64,000 nucleotides of DNA from Thermincola ferriacetica. Its GTDB lineage: Bacteria; Bacillota; Thermincolia; Thermincolales; Thermincolaceae. Below, piece by piece: positions 32,788 through 40,600 of this stretch; position 1 is the first letter of the stretch, and each line of letters opens with the position of its first letter. A program made the translations under genes and the position numbers. Location: assembly GCF_001263415.1 (NCBI RefSeq), contig NZ_LGTE01000012.1, forward strand, positions 1 to 64,000, read 5' to 3'. The notes beneath the pieces were generated by a model. That model worked only from the letters and a program-made list of their open reading frames with translations, was not told the origin of the DNA and searched no databases.

Positions 32788-34028
32788 TATCTACCCTTCC
32801 TTTTAGGTAAATATTTTATCAGAGCGCCATACCATTTCTGCTTGGGCAGTGCGTTATTGACCTGCAACTGTTTCCAATGCCTTTTCAGGCCGATTTGTTT
32901 GGCCCTGCCTGCGGGCTTAAGCTTAATAACTCTTTTGTTACCCGTTGACCCGGGTACAATGCCACTTAAACCTGTAGGTTTTGCCTCCGTACCCCCGATT
33001 AAACGTTGGCCGATGCGCCCCGATACGGTACTGGCTACCAGGTGCGCACTAATACCGGCGGTGACTGCGCCGGCTACCCCCAACCCTATAGCATCAGTGG
33101 ATGCCCTGATACCCAGTGGCACCGCATCGGGCAGGTGCTCAAAAAAGGGGCTCATGGCATCAGGAAACCCCGGTTCAACACAGCCTATACACGGGGAATT
33201 GGCCCCGACCGGCCAATTTACATGCTCACTGTTCCATTGCCGGGTTGGGCAATCGGCAAAGGTAACGGGACCTTTGCAGCCTATTTTGTAGGTACAAGCC
33301 TCTTCGCCAGGTCTGGAAGCAAAATTACCGTTATCAAAATGCTGCCGCCGGGGACACCAGTCATGTATCCGCTTCCCGTAAAACATGGTCGGACGCCGGT
33401 ATCCGTCCAGATCCGGCATTCCATAGAGTATTAGATGAATCAAAGTACCAACGCACCAGTCAGGATTAACCGGACACCCCGGCACGTTCACTACCGGCTC
33501 CTCTATTACGTCCATAACCGGTTTTGATCCGCTGGGGTTGGGTTTGGCAGCGTAAGGACCACCAAAACTGGCGCAAGTACCCAGGCTCATAATGTATTTA
33601 GCATTACCTGCAGCAAGTTTGATGGCCTCCAGGCTGGTCAAGGGCCGGCCGTCGGGGCAATATCCGATGAGACTGTAATAACCGTTCGCCTTGGTCGGAA
33701 CAGTACCTTCCGCGATAAGAATGTAACGCCCCCGTTCCTGTTCGATAGTTTGGAAAAGATACTCTATGGCCTGGTCACCTTCGCCGAACATGATACTGTT
33801 ACTGAACCTGAGTTCAATAATATCAAACAGCAGTTCCCGCATACCGGGGTGAAGGGTATTGAGAGCAGAAAAAACATTGCCTGAACAGGTCATCATCTCC
33901 AACCAGATGACCGGCACTTTGGCTTTTCCCGCAAATGCCGCCGCCAGTTCTGGCACCACAAAATCCGCTGCATAAATACCGGCGGTCAATCCGCCCATCA
34001 ATTTGATAAACTCCCGCCGTGACAGCAT
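32787..34028 (-). CDS. [NiFe] hydrogenase small subunit with Tat signal, variant proximal cluster
   Basis: This Fe-S electron-transfer subunit begins with a twin-arginine signal (SRREFIKLMGG at residues 3-13), so the enzyme is exported. I use the ATG at 34028 behind GGGAGG; the frame is open 19 codons more. The cluster motifs GTCASFGG, PGCPVNPDW, DWCPRRQHF and CPTRQWN are present. Where relatives read CxGC, this protein reads C-S-G-N (residues 48-51), so one proximal-cluster cysteine is replaced by asparagine. Near the C terminus a glycine/alanine-rich helix and a Lys/Arg-rich tail follow, consistent with a membrane anchor. The gene leads the three-gene operon. Confidence 0.93.
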   Translation of the reverse strand: MLSRREFIKLMGGLTAGIYAADFVVPELAAAFAGKAKVPVIWLEMMTCSGNVFSALNTLHPGMRELLFDIIELRFSNSIMFGEGDQAIEYLFQTIEQERGRYILIAEGTVPTKANGYYSLIGYCPDGRPLTSLEAIKLAAGNAKYIMSLGTCASFGGPYAAKPNPSGSKPVMDVIEEPVVNVPGCPVNPDWCVGTLIHLILYGMPDLDGYRRPTMFYGKRIHDWCPRRQHFDNGNFASRPGEEACTYKIGCKGPVTFADCPTRQWNSEHVNWPVGANSPCIGCVEPGFPDAMSPFFEHLPDAVPLGIRASTDAIGLGVAGAVTAGISAHLVASTVSGRIGQRLIGGTEAKPTGLSGIVPGSTGNKRVIKLKPAGRAKQIGLKRHWKQLQVNNALPKQKWYGALIKYLPKRKGR

Positions 34029-34087
34029 ATTATCTGCCTCCCCGGTGATAACACTATCAGATAGTATGGCCGTAGTTAAAATCAATT

Positions 34088-34548
34088 ATGCCGGTCCCAA
34101 GGAAAGCGCAGGTGGAATGGGAAAACCGCTGCACCAGTAGAACAACCGTTGCTCCAGGGCTACGCCTTCCTTCGATCTCGGAAGGGGTAGGTGGGGTTCT
34201 CCGCTACCAAGGAGCTTTGTGCTGCAAAACCTGGCCAGGCAGGCAGCGTTCCCGAACTCGATGGCTCATGTTGCATTTCTCAAAAGCCAGGCCGCCTCCC
34301 GTCCGGCTACTCAACTTAACTTGAGTGCCGGACTTCCCGGCGGCCTTCGCCATCTTCAAACATGCGGGAATCCCTTGCCTGCCTGGCTGCGGTTTTGCGG
34401 GCACAATTGCTCCTTAACGCGCCCGTAACCTTGAAGCAATAGTTGTTTTGCCTCCATAGCGGTTAGCGGACTTCCTGGTAAGGGTTTGCAGCACCAAGCT
34501 CCCAGGTAGCGGAGATACCCTTCTGCCCTGCCGCTGCTGTCAAGACCT
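34088..34548. repeat. Structured intergenic repeat, copy 2
   Basis: This stretch has no convincing gene. An arm at 34121-34163 is complementary to 34425-34467 (both carry the AACCGCT...ACAAC..TTGCT pattern), and a second module at 34185-34232 is complementary to 34485-34532. Between them is a long hairpin, with GGCCAGGCAGGC pairing with GCCTGCCTGGC. The modules match copy 1 at the left window edge, with 31 identical bases at 34485-34515. The order A-B-A'-B' allows a pseudoknot-like or alternative fold. No transposase or target duplication is evident. Confidence 0.7.
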
Positions 34549-34677
34549 TTAACCTCTCCTTTTTTGCGGACTTGCCTTCAATTTCTTTTCCATGTGGGCC
34601 TTTTTGACCGCCCGGATAAAGAGGTTATACATTTCAATCCGATTATTAATTTCCTTCAATACTTTAGCTTTGTTCAA
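34549..34677 (-). CDS. Possible 42-residue basic small protein
   Basis: A frame from a TTG at 34677 follows GGAGGCGGAG at reasonable spacing and encodes 42 residues, Lys/Arg-rich and probably helical (NKAKVLKEINNRIEMYNLF). It ends right at the edge of the repeat. I do not recognise it. The strong binding site and clean helical pattern support translation, but size and the TTG start keep confidence low. Confidence 0.4.
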   Translation of the reverse strand: MNKAKVLKEINNRIEMYNLFIRAVKKAHMEKKLKASPQKRRG

Positions 34678-34760
34678 CTTTACTCCGCCTCCCCATAAGT
34701 CTATCGACTATAGGTTAGCCAAAATTATCCAGCCTTAAACTGCAATTTCAGTTAATTCTT

Positions 34761-35693
34761 TTATGACTGCCGTAGTTCTTCGGACTGCCGGTATGGTTCG
34801 GAATCGGCGGATAAATCAGGCAATTTATCCCGAGATCGGTGGGCTCCTTTTATGTTGATAATGGCGGTCCCCGTAAATATTAAAATCATGCCGATAATCA
34901 TGAACCCGTTCAATTCTTCTTCCATGATCAAAACACCCAATAAGGTTGCTATGGCCGGAGTAATCAGCGAGGTATAGCTTAAGGCAGTAACTTCCATACG
35001 TAAGATTAAATGGTTGTATAAATAAAAAGCCACTGCCGACCCGAATAAACTCAGGTACATAAAAGCCGCCAACCCCCGCCAGGTGAAGTGCACCGCTGCA
35101 CCATATTCAACGGGGAGGGCTACTAGGAGTAAAACTGCGGCGGCAGTAAGCATCTGTACTGTGACGGCAGCCAGGGGTTCTACTGAGGAACGTTTTTTCA
35201 CGTGTACACCGGCCAGAGCATATACCGCGGCAGCAACCACAATGGCTATTTCCCCCATTATTTTTCCGGAACCCAACTCCGACAGGCTTTCGTAAAACAG
35301 CAACAGAACTCCCGCAAACCCGATGATTGAACCAAACACCTTGCGCAGCGTAATCCTTTCACCAATAAACATGGCGGCGAAGATAATACTGAAAAAGGGC
35401 AGGGACGCATTGAGAACTGCCGTCAGGCCCGAGGGTATGTATTGTTCGCCCCAGTAAATAAGCCCGTAAGAAATGCCGTTTAGAAGGCCAAAGACGAAGG
35501 ATGGAGATAGCTTCCTCCATTCGCCTGGAAATGAGACTTTGGCAAACTTCATGGCCGCCAAAAGTACAAAACCCGCCAGCAAAAAACGTAAACCGGCGGA
35601 AAAAAATGGCGGAAAAGAACCCAAATTTATTTTTATGGCCATCCAGGTAGAACCCCAAATCAAACACAAGGCAGCAAAAAATACAGCGTTCAC
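34761..35693 (-). CDS. EamA/DMT-family transporter
   Basis: This 310-residue integral membrane protein has ten hydrophobic helices in two repeated halves, with SLIWGSTWMAIK-like and YSLITP-like EamA signatures. The family exports amino acids, drugs or metabolites; substrate unknown. GTG start with a purine-rich site. It stands alone. A short inverted repeat, GTGCTA/TAGCAC, lies upstream at 35730-35760 near a possible TATAAT -10 box and may be an operator. Confidence 0.9.
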   Translation of the reverse strand: MNAVFFAALCLIWGSTWMAIKINLGSFPPFFSAGLRFLLAGFVLLAAMKFAKVSFPGEWRKLSPSFVFGLLNGISYGLIYWGEQYIPSGLTAVLNASLPFFSIIFAAMFIGERITLRKVFGSIIGFAGVLLLFYESLSELGSGKIMGEIAIVVAAAVYALAGVHVKKRSSVEPLAAVTVQMLTAAAVLLLVALPVEYGAAVHFTWRGLAAFMYLSLFGSAVAFYLYNHLILRMEVTALSYTSLITPAIATLLGVLIMEEELNGFMIIGMILIFTGTAIINIKGAHRSRDKLPDLSADSEPYRQSEELRQS

Positions 35694-35783
35694 ATAGCAA
35701 AACCCCTTTGTTTGTATAATTATCTGGTGCTAAAATTAATAAAATTATTATAGCACTAAATTTTATAGAAAGGTAAGGAAAAC

Positions 35784-35921
35784 TTATTTCTTTTGCTTTT
35801 TATGATAAATATTAAATATTTCATGGCAACATAACGAGGCCACCATCCGGCAGGGGCAATCAAACTTTTCCTGATATTTTTCGCGAAGGCGGGTTGCAAA
35901 AGTGAGGATTTTCTTTTGCAA
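35784..35921 (-). CDS. Possible 45-residue small protein
   Basis: A frame from a TTG at 35921 encodes 45 residues with a Lys/Arg-rich N half and a FDCPCRMVASLCCHEIF C half containing four cysteines. The ribosome binding site is weak. I do not recognise it. The surrounding gap of about 380 bases upstream of the EamA gene otherwise shows no gene. Confidence 0.3.
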   Translation of the reverse strand: MQKKILTFATRLREKYQEKFDCPCRMVASLCCHEIFNIYHKKQKK

Positions 35922-36104
35922 CTTTGTCCATTTTTATTATGCAATAAACAGCCACGGCAACAGCGAAAATGAATTTAGGAAAGATGGTGCGTGGTGCGGT
36001 TAAATGAGCACCAATCCGCTATTTTTGGAATAATGATTTGGTGCAGATTTCACCCCGCCGCCACCCCGAAATCAGGGGTGGGCGGTTATATTTTTGCCCT
36101 TTTA

Positions 36105-36149
36105 TAAAAGAAAAACTTCAAGAGAATATATGTGTAAACTCCCTTGAGG
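36105..36149 (-). terminator. Terminator after the small membrane-protein gene
   Basis: CCTCAAG and CTTGAAG form a stem on the minus strand, followed by TTTTTCTTTT, 23 bases past the stop. A related hairpin lies at 37374-37401, so the two parts of the Rhs locus end in paralogous sequence. Confidence 0.65.
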
Positions 36150-36171
36150 CTGGGTGGCAAGTTTACAAACA

Positions 36172-36291
36172 TTATTTTCTTTTTTTGAAACGGATATAAA
36201 CTAGGCTTCCAATTAATAGCACACCCCATAAAACCCAAAACCCTAAACTGTCCCAGATTTTTTCGCTTAGACCTGGTATATAGCCATACAT
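36172..36291 (-). CDS. Single-helix membrane peptide, candidate immunity protein for the orphan Rhs tip
   Basis: This 39-residue ORF starts at an ATG with GGAGGT seven bases upstream. It has one membrane helix (WVLWGVLLIGSLVYI) and a KKRK tail. It starts 46 bases after the orphan Rhs tip. That position, directly after a toxin tip, is the usual place of an immunity gene. A membrane-located partner would suit the glycine-rich hydrophobic end of the tip. Function is inferred from position only. Confidence 0.6.
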   Translation of the reverse strand: MYGYIPGLSEKIWDSLGFWVLWGVLLIGSLVYIRFKKRK

Positions 36292-36336
36292 AGCATACCT
36301 CCAAGAAAATGAGATATATCAACTCACAGTGTTGTA

Positions 36337-37323
36337 TTATTTTTTCTTCGGTTCGTCAGGGAATAGTATCATACTTCCAACGGTAATGAAACCTCCACCT
36401 AAAGTGTTCGGTGGCGGTGGACTAATAAAAACATCGATAGCAGTACTTCCAAATTCTATTAATCCTGCTTCCCCTGCTACCCATCCAGTTGCTACTACAC
36501 CAGTACCAATTAATACTGCCCCACCCGTTTGCTGATAAGGTTTCCATGCCTCACACGTCATACCCTTCCATATATCACTTGGTACATTTGATAAATCAAC
36601 TTCATTGACTGCCTGTTCAATAGTTTTTATTTTCTTAGGTTGTGGAGTGGGTGTGGTTTTTGGGGCTGTTGCGATTGTAGCGGCTGGTTTCTTGTCTTGT
36701 TTCGTCCCCTGTTTCTCACTACCGGCTTTTTCTTTCCCACCTATACCAGCCTCTTTACCTCTCGCCCTGCTTTTATCTTTCTTTTTATCCTGTTTGCTTT
36801 TTTCGCTTGCAACCCCTTTTGTCTTGTCCTTGTTTTGGCCCCCAAAGGTTTTTTGAGCTACATTGTTAAGTGGCTCAGATATATTTGGTTCAACTATTTT
36901 ATTAATTTTTTTACCTATTTTGGTTCCGGTTTGAGACACAGGCTTTGCCACTGTGTTAGTGATCTTATTACCCATATTACTGCCCCGATTGGCAAGCCAA
37001 TTAGCAGCAGAATACAGCCAGTCTAACGGACTTTCACCTGTTGGGTCAATTTTGTTGACCGGGTCATTCAAGGCATATACATACGGTTGACGGGTAACAG
37101 GAAGTTCCTTGTACCCTGGTACAGGGTCTTTCTGCAGGAAGATACCCAGCTCCGGGTCATAGAAGCGCAGGCCCATCATCAGCAGGCCGTCGTCCGGCTC
37201 CATGGTGACGCCGTATTTGCCCACATAGGTGAGCTTTTCGTCGCCCAGCCCCGTATACTCCGCTATTGCCCCCCAGGCGTCATAGCCGTATGTTTCGGTG
37301 ATGTTTCCGGTGTCGTCAGTCAT
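36337..37323 (-). CDS. Orphan Rhs C-terminal tip with partial core
   Basis: The 328-residue frame begins inside the conserved Rhs core: YVGKYGVTMEPDDGLL and RFYDPELGIFLQKDP match the large Rhs protein almost exactly. The ATG at 37323 has no ribosome binding site, so this is probably a silent, displaced cassette. After the DPTGES boundary a different tip follows: a Lys-rich low-complexity linker of about 110 residues, then a domain ending in glycine/valine-rich hydrophobic stretches and PPPPNTLGGGF. I do not recognise the tip; pore-forming or membrane-acting toxins are possible. Recombination across the shared core could put this tip onto the full-length gene. Confidence 0.8.
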   Translation of the reverse strand: MTDDTGNITETYGYDAWGAIAEYTGLGDEKLTYVGKYGVTMEPDDGLLMMGLRFYDPELGIFLQKDPVPGYKELPVTRQPYVYALNDPVNKIDPTGESPLDWLYSAANWLANRGSNMGNKITNTVAKPVSQTGTKIGKKINKIVEPNISEPLNNVAQKTFGGQNKDKTKGVASEKSKQDKKKDKSRARGKEAGIGGKEKAGSEKQGTKQDKKPAATIATAPKTTPTPQPKKIKTIEQAVNEVDLSNVPSDIWKGMTCEAWKPYQQTGGAVLIGTGVVATGWVAGEAGLIEFGSTAIDVFISPPPPNTLGGGFITVGSMILFPDEPKKK

Positions 37324-37373
37324 AGCCCAAATCGGGGCGGGTGGGGTATTTTTATGCGGTTACGAAAGAAGAA

Positions 37374-37401
37374 CCTCAAGAGAGTATTGCCTCACTTGAG
37401 G
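37374..37401 (-). terminator. Hairpin downstream of the Rhs operon
   Basis: CCTCAAG and CTTGAGG form the stem, followed on the minus strand by TTCTTCTTT. The T-run is weak, so termination may be partial. It is related in sequence to the hairpin at 36105-36149. Confidence 0.5.
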
Positions 37402-37454
37402 TAAGAACTACAATATCTCTATGCTCGGAATTTAATCAGGATACTAAAATGGTC

Positions 37455-37628
37455 CTATTTTAGGTGGTACTCCTGCAGGTCATCTTCTGTGATTTTAATT
37501 TCCTGAATCTTGCTAGCAATTAACCACTTGAATTTATTGGTACCTTCAATAACTATTCGGAAACCTTTATCATGTTCCTCAAGTTTGTAACTAACAAATT
37601 CCCCAATATCCCATTCTTTTTTATCCAT
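37455..37628 (-). CDS. 57-residue candidate immunity protein of the Rhs toxin
   Basis: The ATG at 37628 follows AGGAGG and lies nine bases after the Rhs stop codon. The product is acidic and soluble, with alternating beta-like strands and a final EDDLQEYHLK. It has no signal or membrane segment, consistent with a cytoplasmic partner that blocks the HxH-containing tip of the adjacent Rhs protein. I do not recognise the family; the role is inferred from position, spacing and size. Confidence 0.65.
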   Translation of the reverse strand: MDKKEWDIGEFVSYKLEEHDKGFRIVIEGTNKFKWLIASKIQEIKITEDDLQEYHLK

Positions 37629-37637
37629 AACAACCTC

Positions 37638-40600
37638 CTATTCATTTGGAACATCAATTGGGTATTGCGGTCCGCTTTTTAGGGTCTGTACCTTTTTGTT
37701 TTTAACTTTCTTAAACTCCTCGACATGGAAATGAGGGTTTTTATGTGGGTTAGGTCTATTTATATCAAACCTTACTTTCTTTAACTCATCCTCAGATTGA
37801 AGAATTAAATCTCCAGCCTCGTTTCTTTCAGCTTTTATTCCGTTTCCTAGATATTCTTTAATAAGATTCTTGGCTTTATTAATTTTACCCGTCCCCTTAG
37901 CAGCATCACTAGCCTTTAAAGCATCCTTTACTAAATCCGCTCCTTCATCAACTATTTTTATTCCGCCTCGAACCATTCCGTGGCTTACAAACGGCAATAA
38001 TCCCGCTAGATCAGTAGCCCTAAAATCGCCGCGTTTCCAATCGCTAAATGTTACTGCCCAGTCTAAAGGTTCGTTAAAAATACCTATAGCTGATGCGCCG
38101 CCGCGTTCTTTTACCACTGCTTCATCGAACGCCTTGAATCCGCCTTTAATACCGCCGCTTACAGTGCCTGGAATTGCAGAAAATTCTTTTGCAATTGTAC
38201 CCGGTATTTTCTTTATTTCCTTTGCTGTTTTAATAGCTTCTTCTTTTAGCCCTGGTTTCTTAGCCTGCGTCTTTTTCTTATCATACTTTTTCTTATTTTT
38301 TGACTTACCGCTGGCAGTTCCCCGGCTCTTTTTAAAAGTGTTCTTAAGAGGTTCTATAACATAATCATTAATCGCCTTTTTAGCCGGTTCAACAACATGT
38401 TTTTTCACAGGTTGTATTATGTGCTTTTCTACGACCCTGGCAGTTGGCTTAATTACATTTTCATTGGTCCATCTTGCCGCCGGCTGGACTACTTTTCTAT
38501 TCAGCCATCCCAACCCGTCGGACAGCCAGCTTTCCCCAGTAGGGTCAATCTTATTCACCGGGTCGTTCCTGGTGTACATGTACGGGTGTAACATGGCCGG
38601 GTCTTCGATGTACCCCGGGAACGGGTCTTTTTGCAAGAATATACCCAGCTCCGGGTCATAGAAGCGCAGGCCCATCATCAGCAGGCCGTCGTCCGGCTCC
38701 ATGGTGACGCCGTATTTGCCTACATAGGCGAGTTTTTCGTTGCCCGGCCCTGTATGCTCCGCTATTGCCCCCCAGGCGTCATAACCATAAGTGTCGGAGA
38801 GGTTCCCGGCATCGTCGGCCATGGCTCCAAGGTTACCCTGGGCGTCGTAGTAATAGTAGGCAAGCACGTTCTCAGGAGTTACTTTCGCCAAAAGACCGTT
38901 TAATCCTTCTAAGTAAGCAGTCGGATTTGTCAGATCAGGAGTAGTTCCTTCTAATATGGCGGTATCACCGTCGAAGAGGAAGTAACTGGCCCCGGACAGG
39001 GTGCTTTCCCGGGATACTTTGCGGCCGTCGCCGTCATAGGTGTAAGTGACGGAGCCGTCAGGCGTGGTAATGCCGGTAAGCAAATTGCGGTAATCGTAGG
39101 CGTAGTAAACGGTGCCATTTACAGTCGTTTTGCTTAGCCGGTTGCCGTTGGCGTCATAGGTATAGGAATTTGGTCCGGCAGTAAGCAACTGGCTAGCCAC
39201 ATCGAAAGTGTAGTCTGTGGCGTAAACGCTGTCCACCACCATGCGGATGCGGTTGCCCACCTCATCATAGATAAAGTCAAAGCTGCCGCGCTTGTCAACC
39301 ACATGGACGAGCTGCCCCGTGTCGTCATAGTCGTATGTTGTTGTATCGGTACCGTCAACCACCATCTGGGTGCGACGGCCGTTGGGGTCGTAAGTGTAAG
39401 CGTAACTTCTGATATTTCCCCCCGCTGTCCGTATATTGTTAATATTTACTACACGGTTTGCCGCATCATAAGTGAATTGGGCTTTAGTGCCGTTGGGATA
39501 GCCTACTTCAGTGATATTTCCGGCGTTATCATAACCAAAGGTGAAAGTTTTGCCGTTTTTGTCCGTAAGTTGGGTAAGCTGATCTCTTTCGTTGTACTGG
39601 TAGTATACGCTGTAAACTACGGTCGCTCCCCTGGTTACGGTAAGCAGGGTCCGGTTGCCCGCCAGGTCATAGCTGTAATTCACATCCAACCCGTTCCGGG
39701 AATAGCTGATTTTTACCGGCCTGTTCAGAGCATCGTAAGTATAATCCGTGGTGCCGGTAGCGTCAACCATCTGCGTCCGGTTTCCGGCTTTGTCATAAGA
39801 ATAACTTACGGTCTTGCCGTCCGGCGCCGTAACGCTGATTAGCCGGTCCATGCTGTCATAGGCATACTGCACGGTCTGCCCTTTGGCGTCGGTCTCGCTG
39901 ACTTTGTTGCCGTTGGCGTCATAAGTAATGGTTTTGGCCCTGTTCAGCGGGTCGGTAACCTTCGTTAACCTGTTAAGCGGGTCAAACTCGTAAAGGGTAC
40001 TGTGCCCTTTGGCATCGGTAACTTTAGTCATGTTACCGTTGGCATCATAATCATATGTGGTGGTATGGTTCAGCGGGTCAGTGACGGATACCAGGAGATT
40101 CCGCTCGTTGTATCCGTAGGACGTAATTTTGCCCTTGGCGTCAATGAGTTTGATCCTGTTGCCCAGTGCGTCATACTCGCTCCGGGTGACGTTGCCCAAA
40201 GCGTCGGTGACTTTGACCAGCCTGTTCAGTTCGTCATAGTCATAAGTGGTGACATTGCCGTTGGGATCGGTAACCTGCTTGAGGTTGCCGACCTGGTCGT
40301 AAATCTGTGTAATGGTAATGTTCCCTGGCAGTGTTTGTTCAATCAGCCGGTTTAGCCCGTCATATTTGTTGGTAACGGTCCGGCCGAGGGCGTCCGTTTC
40401 CCCGATCAAGTTGCCGGCTGCGTCATAATTATACGTGGTGGTACCGTAAACCGCATCAGTGACCGTACTTACCCGGTTCAGGGCGTCGTAGGTGTAGGTT
40501 GTGGTATGACCTTCCCCGTCAGTTTCCGTGAGCTTGTTCCCTACTGCGTCATAAGTAAAAGTCTTCGTACTCAGGTCCGGGTAAATAATTTTAACCCTCC

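Noticed and set aside
34204..34428. Short ORFs in the 34-kb repeat
   Set aside because: They follow the inverted-repeat arms and are not supported by binding sites or homology.
36086..36322. 78-residue ORF overlapping the 39-residue membrane peptide
   Set aside because: The frame of the 39-residue gene has the binding site and a clean membrane helix; the longer frame has neither.
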